Numbered from the stretch's first letter, positions 40,011-49,911 are shown. The stretch: DNA of 64,000 nt from Flavobacteriaceae bacterium (GCA_025800395.1 JAOXRU010000119.1:1-64000); one strand, 5' to 3'. Translations and numbers: made by a program. Notes: generated by a model not told the origin, from the letters alone.

Positions 40011-41486
40011 ATGGAAATTGAAGAAGAATATATCCGAATCATTTTTGGCCTTAAGCTAAAACAAATTAGGAACGAAAAAAACCTTTCTCTTTTTGGGCTT
40101 TCTAAACTGAGTAAAATCTCAAAATCATACCTCAACGAAATAGAAAAAGGGAAAAAGTATCCCAAACCAGATAAAATTGCTATCTTATCCAATGCTTTAG
40201 ATGTTCCTTATGACTCTCTAGTTTCCTTAAAGTTAGACAAAAATTTAGCACCAATTGGAGAAGTTCTACAGTCTAAAATTCTAAAAGAAATTCCTTTAGA
40301 CCTTTTCGGTATACAGGAAATGGATCTTATAGATATTATCTCTAGCGCTCCCGCCAAGGTAAACGCTTTTATAAGCACTCTTATTAAAATTGGCAAAAAT
40401 TACAATCTCACCAAAGAAAGTTTTTTCTTGGCTGCTTTGCGCTCTTACCAAGAAGCACATAACAACTATTTTGAAGAACTAGAAACCGCAGCAGAGAAAT
40501 TTGCAGCAGCTTATCAATTATCCTATCATAAACGCATTAATATTAAAGATTTAGAAGAAATTCTAATCGAAGAATACGAATACAATATTGTAACCGAGAA
40601 CATTTCTCAACACAGTGGTTTGCATAATATAAGATCTGTTTACGTTCCAAAATCTAAGACCTTGGTAATTAGCAAGAATATAGACGATTCGCAAAAAGCT
40701 TTTATTTATGCCAAAGAAATTGGATACAACTACCTCGACCTGCAAGAACGCTTGTATACATTTACTTGGGTGAAATTTGACAGTTTCGACCAAGTATTAC
40801 ATAACTTTATGGCTTCTTATTTTGCGGGTGCTTTATTGCTTCCGAAAACACCTTTAGAAGAAGGATTAAAAACATTTTTTGAAAAAAAGAAATGGAAAAA
40901 TAATCATTTTGAGAAACTCATTTTTAACTATACGGATTCTCCCGAGATGTTTATGCAACGACTTACCAATATATTACCTAAGTCTTTTCATTTAAAAAAT
41001 CTCTTTTTTGTTCGTTTTGGAAACATTGAAGGTACAGAGAGCTACAGCCTAACCAAAGAATTACATATTACCCAGCAACAACCTCCAACTGCCAACGAAA
41101 ACCACGAACATTATTGTAGAAGATGGATTAGTCTCGACATTTTTAAACGGCTACCAAAAGAATCTCTAGCTATAGATGCTCAAATCTCTAATTACCCTGA
41201 AAATCAAGCCAAATACTTAGTATTATCTTGTGCTACATCGGATCCGTTTGATGACACTCTTTTTCGTTCCGTAAATCTCGGTATTTTCATCAACAATCAC
41301 GCTAAGAATAAGATACAGTTTTTAAACGATGATAGTGTTCCCGAAAAAGAAGTTGGTGTTACTTGCCAACGCTGTGCAATTGATCATTGTGCAGAAAGAG
41401 CCGCTGCACCAACCTATATAAAACAACATCAGATTAATACAGAAATTGAGGCCAGCATTCAAGAAATAATGGATCTGCATTCGTAG
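40011..41486 (+). CDS. XRE-family regulator with ImmA/IrrE-like (DUF2083/ScfR-like, RamB-type) C-terminal region
   Basis: Start MEIEEEYIRIIFGLKLKQIRNEKNLSLFGLSKLSKISKSYLNEIEKGKKYP (HTH) at 40011; C-terminal Cys motif 'VGVTCQRCAIDHCAERAAAP'. Confidence 0.88.
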   Translation: MEIEEEYIRIIFGLKLKQIRNEKNLSLFGLSKLSKISKSYLNEIEKGKKYPKPDKIAILSNALDVPYDSLVSLKLDKNLAPIGEVLQSKILKEIPLDLFGIQEMDLIDIISSAPAKVNAFISTLIKIGKNYNLTKESFFLAALRSYQEAHNNYFEELETAAEKFAAAYQLSYHKRINIKDLEEILIEEYEYNIVTENISQHSGLHNIRSVYVPKSKTLVISKNIDDSQKAFIYAKEIGYNYLDLQERLYTFTWVKFDSFDQVLHNFMASYFAGALLLPKTPLEEGLKTFFEKKKWKNNHFEKLIFNYTDSPEMFMQRLTNILPKSFHLKNLFFVRFGNIEGTESYSLTKELHITQQQPPTANENHEHYCRRWISLDIFKRLPKESLAIDAQISNYPENQAKYLVLSCATSDPFDDTLFRSVNLGIFINNHAKNKIQFLNDDSVPEKEVGVTCQRCAIDHCAERAAAPTYIKQHQINTEIEASIQEIMDLHS

Positions 41487-41538
41487 AATTGCCTATTATC
41501 GCACAACAATTAGTATTTTTAGTTTTTAAAACGTATTT

Positions 41539-43167
41539 ATGAATCTCAAATATAACATTAACGAAGACCACAATAAATTACTACTTTCGCAACTGCGCAA
41601 ACGTCTACAAAAAGTATCTCTCGGAGGAGGAAAAAAACGAATTGCTAAGCAACACGCCAAAGGCAAAATGACTGCCCGAGAGCGGATCGATTATCTCTTG
41701 GACGATCCAAAAGAAGCTATAGAAATTGCTGCCTTTGCTGGAGAAAACATGTATAAAGAACACGGCGGATGCGCGTCTGCAGGGGTTGTTGTTAAAATTG
41801 GCGCAGTTCGAGAAAAACTATGCATACTAGTTGCAAACGACGCTACAGTTAAGGCTGGAGCTTGGTTCCCCATTACAGCTAAAAAAAACTTACGCGCTCA
41901 GGAAATTGCCATGGAAAACAAACTACCTATCATTTACTTGGTGGATAGTGCTGGCGTATACCTTCCTATGCAAGATGAAATCTTCCCAGATAAAGAGCAT
42001 TTTGGGCGGATTTTTAGAAATAATGCCAAAATGAGCGCCATGGGCATTACACAAATCAGCGCTATTATGGGCTCTTGTGTTGCAGGTGGCGCCTATTTAC
42101 CCATTATGAGCGATGAGGCCATTATAGTAGATAAAACTGCTTCTATTTTCTTAGCAGGAAGCTATTTGGTTAAAGCTGCTATAGGAGAAAGCATTGATAA
42201 CGAAACCCTCGGAGGCGCTACTACCCATTGCGAAATTAGTGGCGTAACCGATTATAAAGCTAGTAATGATAAAGATGCCTTAGACAAAATAAAAAATATA
42301 GTAGATAAAATTGGGCATTTTGAGCAAGCGGGTTTTAACAGAAAAGAAAGCAAAGCACCAGCCAAAACCATAGAGGAAATTTATGGTATTCTACCAAAAA
42401 AACGAAACGAACAATACGATATGCAAGAAATCATTGATAGAATGGTGGATGCAGATAGTTTTGAAGCCTATAAGGATGGCTACGGAAAAACCATCATCTG
42501 TGGTTATGCACGTATAGATGGTTGGGCTGTAGGCATTGTTGCCAACCAGCGCAAAATTGTAAAAACCAAAAAGGGAGAAATGCAATTTGGAGGTGTTATC
42601 TATAGCGATTCGGCCGATAAAGCAACGCGATTTATTGCTAATTGTAACCAAAAAAAAATTCCTTTAGTTTTTTTACAAGACGTTACTGGCTTTATGGTCG
42701 GCAGCAAAAGCGAACATGGTGGCATTATTAAAGATGGGGCAAAAATGGTGAATGCCGTAAGTAATTCTGTAGTGCCAAAATTTACAGTAATTATTGGCAA
42801 CTCTTATGGTGCTGGCAACTATGCAATGTGTGGTAAAGCCTACGATCCTAGACTTATAGTTGCATGGCCAAGTGCCGAATTGGCGGTAATGAGCGGCAAT
42901 AGTGCTGCAAAAGTACTTTTACAAATAGAAAAAGCATCTCTAGAAAAGCAAGGCGAAACCATTACCGAAACCAAAGAAAAGGAATTGTATAACAAGATCA
43001 AGTTGCGTTATGACGAGCAGGTTTCTCCTTATTATGCCGCTGCAAGAATCTGGACCGATGCTATAATTGACCCCCTAGATACCAGAAAATGGATTTCTAC
43101 AGGCATAGCCGCTGCAGATCATGCACCCATAAAAGAACCGTTTAATTTAGGTGTTATTCAAACCTGA
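41539..43167 (+). CDS. Acyl-CoA carboxylase beta (carboxyltransferase) subunit
   Basis: 542 aa; 'KMTARERIDYLLD', 'GSCVAGGAYLPIMSDEAIIV', 'VFLQDVTGFMVGSKSEHGGIIKDGAKMVNAVSNSVVPKFTVIIGNSYGAGNYAMCGKAYDP'. Confidence 0.94.
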   Translation: MNLKYNINEDHNKLLLSQLRKRLQKVSLGGGKKRIAKQHAKGKMTARERIDYLLDDPKEAIEIAAFAGENMYKEHGGCASAGVVVKIGAVREKLCILVANDATVKAGAWFPITAKKNLRAQEIAMENKLPIIYLVDSAGVYLPMQDEIFPDKEHFGRIFRNNAKMSAMGITQISAIMGSCVAGGAYLPIMSDEAIIVDKTASIFLAGSYLVKAAIGESIDNETLGGATTHCEISGVTDYKASNDKDALDKIKNIVDKIGHFEQAGFNRKESKAPAKTIEEIYGILPKKRNEQYDMQEIIDRMVDADSFEAYKDGYGKTIICGYARIDGWAVGIVANQRKIVKTKKGEMQFGGVIYSDSADKATRFIANCNQKKIPLVFLQDVTGFMVGSKSEHGGIIKDGAKMVNAVSNSVVPKFTVIIGNSYGAGNYAMCGKAYDPRLIVAWPSAELAVMSGNSAAKVLLQIEKASLEKQGETITETKEKELYNKIKLRYDEQVSPYYAAARIWTDAIIDPLDTRKWISTGIAAADHAPIKEPFNLGVIQT

Positions 43168-43176
43168 TTTTTTTTA

Positions 43177-43275
43177 GAAGCTGTTTCCCGCTCTCACTAG
43201 TCGCTTTTTTCTGTCGCACTAAGTTGCTCCAAAAAAAGAGCTCCAACATGCCGTTCCATCGGGGCTAGGGCTATA
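43177..43275 (+). ncRNA. Putative structured 3'-UTR element, copy 1
   Basis: GAAGCTGTTTCCCGCTCTC...GTTGCTCCAAAAAAAGAGCTCCAACATGCCGTTCCATCGGGGCTAGGG; related to 52808-52905 (reverse strand); 10 nt after a CDS stop. Confidence 0.45.
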
Positions 43276-43348
43276 TGTTTTAATTATATTAATGCATAAA
43301 AGGGGCACTACACCACTTTTAAAACTATATGTTGCAAACCATTTCATT

Positions 43349-45409
43349 TTAACTAGACGGATACAATTCTACCAGTCGCATAAACTCCGCACGGTAACCT
43401 GCTTTATCTTCCCCTCTTCCTTTTATTGCCAATTCTAAAACCAAATCCAAACTAGCGTTGTTGGTATAGTTACCTGTTTTTACCAACTGACCAAAAAGAG
43501 CCACTGCTGCAGCAAAAGAGAAGTCAGCAGAAAGATTATTTTGAACAGTTTGTTCTATACCTTTTTCAATTAAAATACTTGTTTCTCCATCTGGCTTCTT
43601 GTACCGAAACTTAATGTGTGCCAACAGATTATCTGTAGTTACTTCCTTTGTGAATTTAGGCATGCTAGCCTCTGGCACAAAATTACTTTTTACCCCTTTC
43701 GGTATTATTTCATACAAAGCGGTTACACTATGTCCACTGCCTAATTCACCAGCATCTTTGGCATCATTAGCAAAATCTTCTGCAGCCAACATACGGTTTT
43801 CATATCCTATTAAACGGTATGCCTCTACCAAACTCGGATTAAACTCAATCTGTATTTTCACATCTTTAGCTATAGTATGCAAGGTTCCACCAAATTCTTG
43901 TCCGAATACTTTTTTAGCCTCTTGCATGGTGTCTATATAGGCATGGTTTCCATTTCCCTTGTCTGCAAGAACCTCCAATTTCGAATCTTTATAATTGCCA
44001 TACCCAAATCCCAACACCGATAAAAACACACCTGTTTTTCTTTTCTCTACTATTAAATCTTCCATAGCTTTATCGTTAGAATCACCAACATTAAAATCGC
44101 CATCTGTGGCTAAAATCACGCGATTATTACCATTTTTCTTGAAATGTTTGGTTGCCAAATCGTATGCTAATTCTATACCAGCACCACCGGCAGTACTCCC
44201 TCCTGCCTCTAGTTGTTCTAGAGCGCCTAAAATCTTTTCTTTGTTTTTTCCAGAGGTTGGTTCTAAAACCACTCCTGCCGCACCAGCATACACCACTATA
44301 GCAACCTTATCTTTTGCTCGAAGTTGATTTACTAACAAACCAAAAGCCTTCTTCAATAAGCCTAATTTATTAGAAGCACGCATAGAGCCAGATACATCTA
44401 TTAAAAATGTAAGATTAGAAGCCGGCAACTGTTCATTTGCAATAGTTTTTCCTTGTAAACCAATTTTTAACAATTTTGCGTCTTTGTTCCATGGAGACTT
44501 TCCTAATTCTGTATGTATTGCAAACGGATGCTTCCCAGTAGGTTGCGGATAATCATATTTAAAATAGTTTACCATCTCCTCTATTTTAACCGCATCTTTA
44601 CGCAGATTTTGCCCGTTATTAATCATTCTTCGTACATTGCTATAGGAAGCCTTGTCTACATCTATAGAAAAAGTTGAAAAAGGATGTAAGGCTGGCAATT
44701 GAAATGGATTTTCCACATAGCTTTCATACGTCTCTGTATCTGGGTTATAGGTACCATTTTTGGTAAGTATAATAATACAGCCATTTTTTCCGCGTTTGCC
44801 AAATCGCTGTATAGCTTGTTCGCCTTTAAGCACCTCCACCTTTTTTATTTTGTAAGGCTCTCTTTGCATTAAGTTTTGCAAGGCTTCGTTTTTCAACACC
44901 TTGCCATCCACTATATACAATGGTTCTTCTGACATGGTTGCTGTTGAAGTGCCTCTAATTTGCAATCGATCAAACAAAACTGGCCTAGTTCCAGTAACTA
45001 AATTCACACCCGAAACTTTACCACTTAGTTGGTTTGCCACCACGCTGGTTGTAGCATAACCCAAAGCTCTCTTTTGCCTTTTAATCCCATAGCCAGAAAC
45101 AACAACCTCCTCAAGAGCCTGAGCATCTTCTTCCATGACAACATTAATGGTTTTTAAAGTTGTTACTTTCTTCACCACATTTTTGTAACCAATAAAACTA
45201 AATTGTAATTTTTTTCCAACCGAAGTTTGTAGGGTGTACCGCCCATCAAAATCGGTTTGAGTACCTATGGTGGATCCTAAAACCACTACATTTACACCTG
45301 GCAGGGGGTCGTTATTTAGATCGGTTACCACACCTTCCACTAGAATTCCCTGTGCACTTAATACATATGGTATAAACAAAATAAATAGAGAGCATAATAA
45401 CTTTTTCAT
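43349..45409 (-). CDS. VWA-domain protein with carboxypeptidase-D-like regulatory and TonB-plug-like N-terminal segments
   Basis: 686 aa; 'GVVTDLNNDPLPGVNVVVLGSTIGTQTDFDGRYTL', 'VSGYGIKRQKRALGYATTSV', VWA 'LTFLIDVSGSMRASNKLGLLKKAFGLLV'. Confidence 0.9.
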   Translation of the reverse strand: MKKLLCSLFILFIPYVLSAQGILVEGVVTDLNNDPLPGVNVVVLGSTIGTQTDFDGRYTLQTSVGKKLQFSFIGYKNVVKKVTTLKTINVVMEEDAQALEEVVVSGYGIKRQKRALGYATTSVVANQLSGKVSGVNLVTGTRPVLFDRLQIRGTSTATMSEEPLYIVDGKVLKNEALQNLMQREPYKIKKVEVLKGEQAIQRFGKRGKNGCIIILTKNGTYNPDTETYESYVENPFQLPALHPFSTFSIDVDKASYSNVRRMINNGQNLRKDAVKIEEMVNYFKYDYPQPTGKHPFAIHTELGKSPWNKDAKLLKIGLQGKTIANEQLPASNLTFLIDVSGSMRASNKLGLLKKAFGLLVNQLRAKDKVAIVVYAGAAGVVLEPTSGKNKEKILGALEQLEAGGSTAGGAGIELAYDLATKHFKKNGNNRVILATDGDFNVGDSNDKAMEDLIVEKRKTGVFLSVLGFGYGNYKDSKLEVLADKGNGNHAYIDTMQEAKKVFGQEFGGTLHTIAKDVKIQIEFNPSLVEAYRLIGYENRMLAAEDFANDAKDAGELGSGHSVTALYEIIPKGVKSNFVPEASMPKFTKEVTTDNLLAHIKFRYKKPDGETSILIEKGIEQTVQNNLSADFSFAAAVALFGQLVKTGNYTNNASLDLVLELAIKGRGEDKAGYRAEFMRLVELYPSS

Positions 45410-45624
45410 AGCAATTCTTTTTAATGCAGTTTACTGCGTTTGTTTTTTAAAACTACTGTACTTCTTCACTTTAAAAAACCAATATTGCGTAAAAACCCCT
45501 TTTGAATGCGTGAACCGGATAATTTTATCCTTGTTTGGCAAGAGCAGTTCCAAGTTGGACGAAAAAACTTCTATCTTTCCACTGTTTATTCTTGTTTTGA
45601 TCAAACATTAAAAAAACAAGTGTT

Positions 45625-46284
45625 ATGAAAAAGAAATTATTTATTGGATTAGTTGGATTGTTTCTCCTTCAATCTTGTATCTTAAAATCTCTACGTCCTT
45701 TTTACACCCAGGATAAGCTAATAGACCTATCGGAATTTCAAGGAACATGGTCAGATTCTAAAAACGGTAGTTGGGAATTGCTATCTGTGGAAAAAGATAT
45801 TACAAACCATAACGACGGAAAAAAATTATCTAAAGACGATCAGGAGGCTTTAAAAAAATACGGCAAAGGACTTTTAATAAAATACACAGAAGACAAAAAA
45901 GAGGTCACCTTTATTGCTATGGGGTTTCAGGTTAACAATGCAATTTTTATAGATTTCACTCCAGTTCACTTAGAAAGCAATGATATGAATGAACTTGGAA
46001 AACAACATTTGGTGGAAACCCATTCGGTAGCCAAATTAGAACGAAAAAACAAAAATGAAGTTTCTCTAATATGGTTAGAAGAAAAAGACTTAAAACCATT
46101 ACTGGAAGAACAAAAATTAAAACTAGATCATATGAAAAACAACATATCATTATCTGGGAATGATCTTTTACTAACTGCCTCTCCCAAAGAATTATACCAG
46201 TTTTTAGTAGCTTTCAACAAAAGCCATGCTAAGGAAATTCAAGAATCTGATGACGCGTATCACTTAAAGCGAAAGGATGTCTAA
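45625..46284 (+). CDS. Hypothetical lipoprotein
   Basis: 219 aa; MKKKLFIGLVGLFLLQSCIL lipobox-like N-terminus; overlaps the following kinase gene by 8 nt. Confidence 0.75.
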   Translation: MKKKLFIGLVGLFLLQSCILKSLRPFYTQDKLIDLSEFQGTWSDSKNGSWELLSVEKDITNHNDGKKLSKDDQEALKKYGKGLLIKYTEDKKEVTFIAMGFQVNNAIFIDFTPVHLESNDMNELGKQHLVETHSVAKLERKNKNEVSLIWLEEKDLKPLLEEQKLKLDHMKNNISLSGNDLLLTASPKELYQFLVAFNKSHAKEIQESDDAYHLKRKDV

Positions 46285-47314
46285 AGCGCAAAAACTATTT
46301 TCTAAATATTTCATTTGGCCTATTGTTCTTTGGACAATAGGCTTGGTGATATTAGGGTTAATTTTTGGCCATGGAACCCCTAAAAAAATTGATTGGATCT
46401 ACAGCTTAGTTTTTAGTTTATTGGCACTGCCTGTAATTTATATAGTAAATCATTGGTTTTTTCGTTTGTTGTTAAAAAAAGACAAGTGGTTTTTGTATCT
46501 ATCATTTAGTTTGCTCCTCATTCTAATATTTACTTGGTTAACCGAGAAGTTTATGCCTATGGTTTTAGAAAGCAGCTTCCCTACTTATTTATTTATTTCG
46601 TATCCAAGTTCTTATGCTTGGATGGGGTTGTATGCCACTTATGTTTTGCTTGCTATTTTATTTTACATGGCTATCGATTGGCACCAACGATTTCAGAATG
46701 AAAAAAGACTTTTGCAAGAACATCACCAACTCTTACAGGGTCAGCTCCAACAACTGCGAGGGCAAATACACCCACTTTTTTTATTTAATGCATTAAATGT
46801 GATTTATTCTTTGCAATTAACCAAGAGAAAAGAAACGACTGCCGCCATACTGCAATTGTCGGATATACTGCGCTATGTATTGTATCAAACCAATAGGCCC
46901 ATTCCACTAGAAGAAGAGATTGCCCTATTGGAAAATTATATACAATTCCAACAATTTCGCATACAGCATCGGGTAAAGTTCGAAAAAGAAATAGAAGATC
47001 CCCAGTATCTCCTATCTCCCATGCTGATTTTGCCAATCTTAGAGAATTGCTACAAACACGGTTTTGAAAACAGTTTAGCCGACAACGAATTATATGTATA
47101 TTTATCACAAAAGGGAAACCATTTTGAGTGTCGAATCCGAAACAGCAAGGGTCAGTCATCCAATGCAGAAAAAAAGGAAGGAATAGGCTTGGCAAACCTT
47201 AGGCAACAATTGGAGATTCAATATCCACAAGGCTTCCAGTTAGCTATTAAAGAAACAGATCATTATTTTGAAGTATGTCTACAATTAAACCAAGCTATAG
47301 TTGCATCATCATAG
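46277..47314 (+). CDS. LytS/YehU-type sensor histidine kinase
   Basis: 345 aa; 'LRGQIHPLFLFNALNVIYSLQLTKR', 'LSPMLILPILENCYKHGFEN', 'GIGLANLRQQLEIQYP'. Confidence 0.9.
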   Translation: MSKAQKLFSKYFIWPIVLWTIGLVILGLIFGHGTPKKIDWIYSLVFSLLALPVIYIVNHWFFRLLLKKDKWFLYLSFSLLLILIFTWLTEKFMPMVLESSFPTYLFISYPSSYAWMGLYATYVLLAILFYMAIDWHQRFQNEKRLLQEHHQLLQGQLQQLRGQIHPLFLFNALNVIYSLQLTKRKETTAAILQLSDILRYVLYQTNRPIPLEEEIALLENYIQFQQFRIQHRVKFEKEIEDPQYLLSPMLILPILENCYKHGFENSLADNELYVYLSQKGNHFECRIRNSKGQSSNAEKKEGIGLANLRQQLEIQYPQGFQLAIKETDHYFEVCLQLNQAIVASS

Positions 47315-48003
47315 AAGATGAAATCGCTTCACAAAATGTGCTTGTACAGTATATAAAGGATAGTCTCAACTTAGAATTAATTGGCGTATACGCCAATGCC
47401 ATATTGGCACAACAAGATCGAGATCACTGGGATCAGGTAGATTTGCTTTTCTTGGATATCCATATGCCCAAGCTTACTGGCTTGGAGTTTCTAAAAACTC
47501 TGAGCACACCAAAGCCTGTAATTTTCACCACGGCCTACTCGGAATATGCAGTAGAGGCCTTTCAAATACAAGCCATCGATTATTTATTGAAACCTTTTTC
47601 TTTTGAGCGCTTTTTGCGAGCCGTAGACAAATTTATCGCTACTCAAGCTCACAGTTCCCCCAAAAAAGAAGCCATACTCATTAAAGAAAACAAAAGTTTG
47701 TATCGCATACGATATCAGGATTTGCTATATATCGAAGCCAAAGGAGACTATGTACAATTGCATCTAGAGAACGAACGTCGGCTTACACATGCCAGATTTT
47801 CTACTTTTCTAACGCAACTACCAAGCAACTTTGTACGTTGCCATAAATCCTATGCAGTGAATATACATTACATACAAAGCATTAGCGGAAAATATTTGCA
47901 ATTAATTAATTTTAAAGTACCTATAGGAGCCACTTACAAAGAAGCCTTCCTTAAACAAATTTCTCTCCAAACTTTGTTCAATAGAAATAATTACAACTTA
48001 TAG
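47275..48003 (+). CDS. LytTR-family response regulator
   Basis: 242 aa; receiver 'DLLFLDIHMPKLTGLEFL' and LytTR 'YIEAKGDYVQLHLENERRLTHARFSTFLTQLPSNFVRCHKSYAVNIHYI'. Confidence 0.94.
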   Translation: MSTIKPSYSCIIIEDEIASQNVLVQYIKDSLNLELIGVYANAILAQQDRDHWDQVDLLFLDIHMPKLTGLEFLKTLSTPKPVIFTTAYSEYAVEAFQIQAIDYLLKPFSFERFLRAVDKFIATQAHSSPKKEAILIKENKSLYRIRYQDLLYIEAKGDYVQLHLENERRLTHARFSTFLTQLPSNFVRCHKSYAVNIHYIQSISGKYLQLINFKVPIGATYKEAFLKQISLQTLFNRNNYNL

Positions 48004-48851
48004 TATAATGCCAAACTAATAGCCGCGCGCTTTGCTACATTATTTCCAGAAAAAGCAGATGCATAACTTGCAGTGAGTCCCATCTTAGCGTTTATTTCTC
48101 CTATGAACTTTAAACCGTAAGCAAGGTATTCTTGATTATTCACATAAAACGCAGTTCGGCTATTATAAAATGGCACTTGAATATCGCCATTGTCAAAAGA
48201 CTGATTTAAATCTAAGAAACCTATAACCCATAATGGTTTAAGGGCTTTTAGTCCGTATTCCGCCCCAAAACGATAGCCATTACTATAGCCGCCACCTCTA
48301 AAATCTGCCGCAGCATACCCCTGAATAAACATATTGGAAAACCCACGTCCAAAGCTCAAAACTGGACTAATGCTGTTGGTGTTATAGCCAGATCGAATTC
48401 CCGTTTTCACATCGTAGGTAGTGGTGTTGAGCTTCAACATTAATTGTGCTGTAAGCAGCCATTTCTTTTTTATAAGATTGTGTTTTACCCCAAGAGTGGT
48501 ATTTCCCAGAGCGGTTTGTGAACCTGCAGGTGCCGTAAGTGCATCTATAAAATTAACATCGGGATGCAATCCATTGGATTTTTGCATTTTTAACGGTAAT
48601 GCAGCCACTACGGTAGTTTTGTTAGAAAGACCGTACTCCCCATACAATTGTAAAGTGTTGTCTGTTAACTCCCTATCGGTTCTATAGTCGGGGTCTCCAA
48701 AAATATTGGTATAGCCAGAAATAGTACTAAAGCCTAATTGCACATAAGCTTTGTTTTTTTGTTGCGTCCAAGGACCTTGTGCTATTGCTGAAAAGATACC
48801 AACTAGTCCAAAAATTAATACCAAGAATGGTTTACTCCAGTTATAATTCAT
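47991..48851 (-). CDS. Putative outer-membrane beta-barrel protein
   Basis: 286 aa; signal peptide, alternating amphipathic strands, 'ALYYKL' C-terminus. Confidence 0.7.
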   Translation of the reverse strand: MNYNWSKPFLVLIFGLVGIFSAIAQGPWTQQKNKAYVQLGFSTISGYTNIFGDPDYRTDRELTDNTLQLYGEYGLSNKTTVVAALPLKMQKSNGLHPDVNFIDALTAPAGSQTALGNTTLGVKHNLIKKKWLLTAQLMLKLNTTTYDVKTGIRSGYNTNSISPVLSFGRGFSNMFIQGYAAADFRGGGYSNGYRFGAEYGLKALKPLWVIGFLDLNQSFDNGDIQVPFYNSRTAFYVNNQEYLAYGLKFIGEINAKMGLTASYASAFSGNNVAKRAAISLALYYKL

Positions 48852-48870
48852 GTTTTTATTTTTTGCTTGG

Positions 48871-49911
48871 CTAATTATTGTTTATTAACTCCATTGTTTT
48901 TAGCCTGTTGATCTTTTTAGTCGGTGTTTCTGCAAAATGCTTAACAAAAAATATTGCTTTTGGTTTTTCAAAAGCTTTAAAACCCTGAAAAAAAGCAGCT
49001 TCCATCACAATTCCCTCCCCTTCCACTATCAAAATCAATTGTTCTCCCAATCGCTTATCAGGTTGGGATGCAAAAAAGAAACGAGTTGTAAGTTTGCCTG
49101 CAAGTTTTGCTTCCAGCTGTTCTGGAATAATTTTAATTCCGCCAGAATTAATTACATTATCTATACGGCCCAATAGTACAAATTGGGTATTGCTATGCAA
49201 TTCTACAAGGTCATTTGTCAGCAGCACATCCTTATTTAGCTTTGGAGCATCTATACACAAACAGCCTCTTTGGTCGGTATGTACTTGTATTCCTTCTAGA
49301 CATCGATATGCCTTTTCTCCCAATTTGCGTATCGCAATATGGGTAATGGTTTCTGTCATACCATAGGTAGCCCAACAAGAGGTAGGAAATTCCAATAGGG
49401 CATTCTCCAAATCTGCTGGTATGGCTGCACCCCCAATAATAAGAGTTTTGATCCGATATAAATCCTTTATACTTGCACGAACTTGTAAAGGCACCATAGC
49501 CGCAAAATCGAATGTTTGTTTTACCCCTTTTAAAGGCGAACTACTTGGTGGAACTATATGTAAATCCCAACCGAATAATACTGCTCTTACAAACATCATT
49601 TTACCCGCTATATATCTTCCCGGCAACGCATGTAGTGCTTTAGTTCCCTTGTTTAAATTAAAAAATTCTACGGTAGCTTTTGCCGAAGCAGCCATTTGAT
49701 GCTTTTGCAATACTATGGTTTTAGGCTTGCCTGTAGAACCAGAAGTTTGCACACTTATGGCTGGGTTATCCTGTAACCAATCTATAATAAACGCCCCCAA
49801 GCCTTGAAACTCGTCTTGTTTTTTTAGTCCTTGCCCATAGGTTAATAATCTAGACCTGGACATTGGCTGCCCATTAATACAAAAATCTTTATGTATCGGT
49901 AATTTATTCAC
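48871..49911 (-). CDS. menE: o-Succinylbenzoate-CoA ligase / AMP-binding protein
   Basis: 'VQTSGSTGKPKTIVLQK', 'YGMTETITHIAIR', 'LGRIDNVINSGGIKI'; adjacent to CPBP and menC. Confidence 0.9.
   Translation of the reverse strand: MNKLPIHKDFCINGQPMSRSRLLTYGQGLKKQDEFQGLGAFIIDWLQDNPAISVQTSGSTGKPKTIVLQKHQMAASAKATVEFFNLNKGTKALHALPGRYIAGKMMFVRAVLFGWDLHIVPPSSSPLKGVKQTFDFAAMVPLQVRASIKDLYRIKTLIIGGAAIPADLENALLEFPTSCWATYGMTETITHIAIRKLGEKAYRCLEGIQVHTDQRGCLCIDAPKLNKDVLLTNDLVELHSNTQFVLLGRIDNVINSGGIKIIPEQLEAKLAGKLTTRFFFASQPDKRLGEQLILIVEGEGIVMEAAFFQGFKAFEKPKAIFFVKHFAETPTKKINRLKTMELINNN

Noticed and set aside
41497-41525. CACAACAATTAGTATTTTTAG before the acyl-CoA carboxylase gene, considered as another operator
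   Set aside because: Only one half-site, with no partner 21 bp away, and the -7-like box is ~4 bp rather than 27 bp from it.
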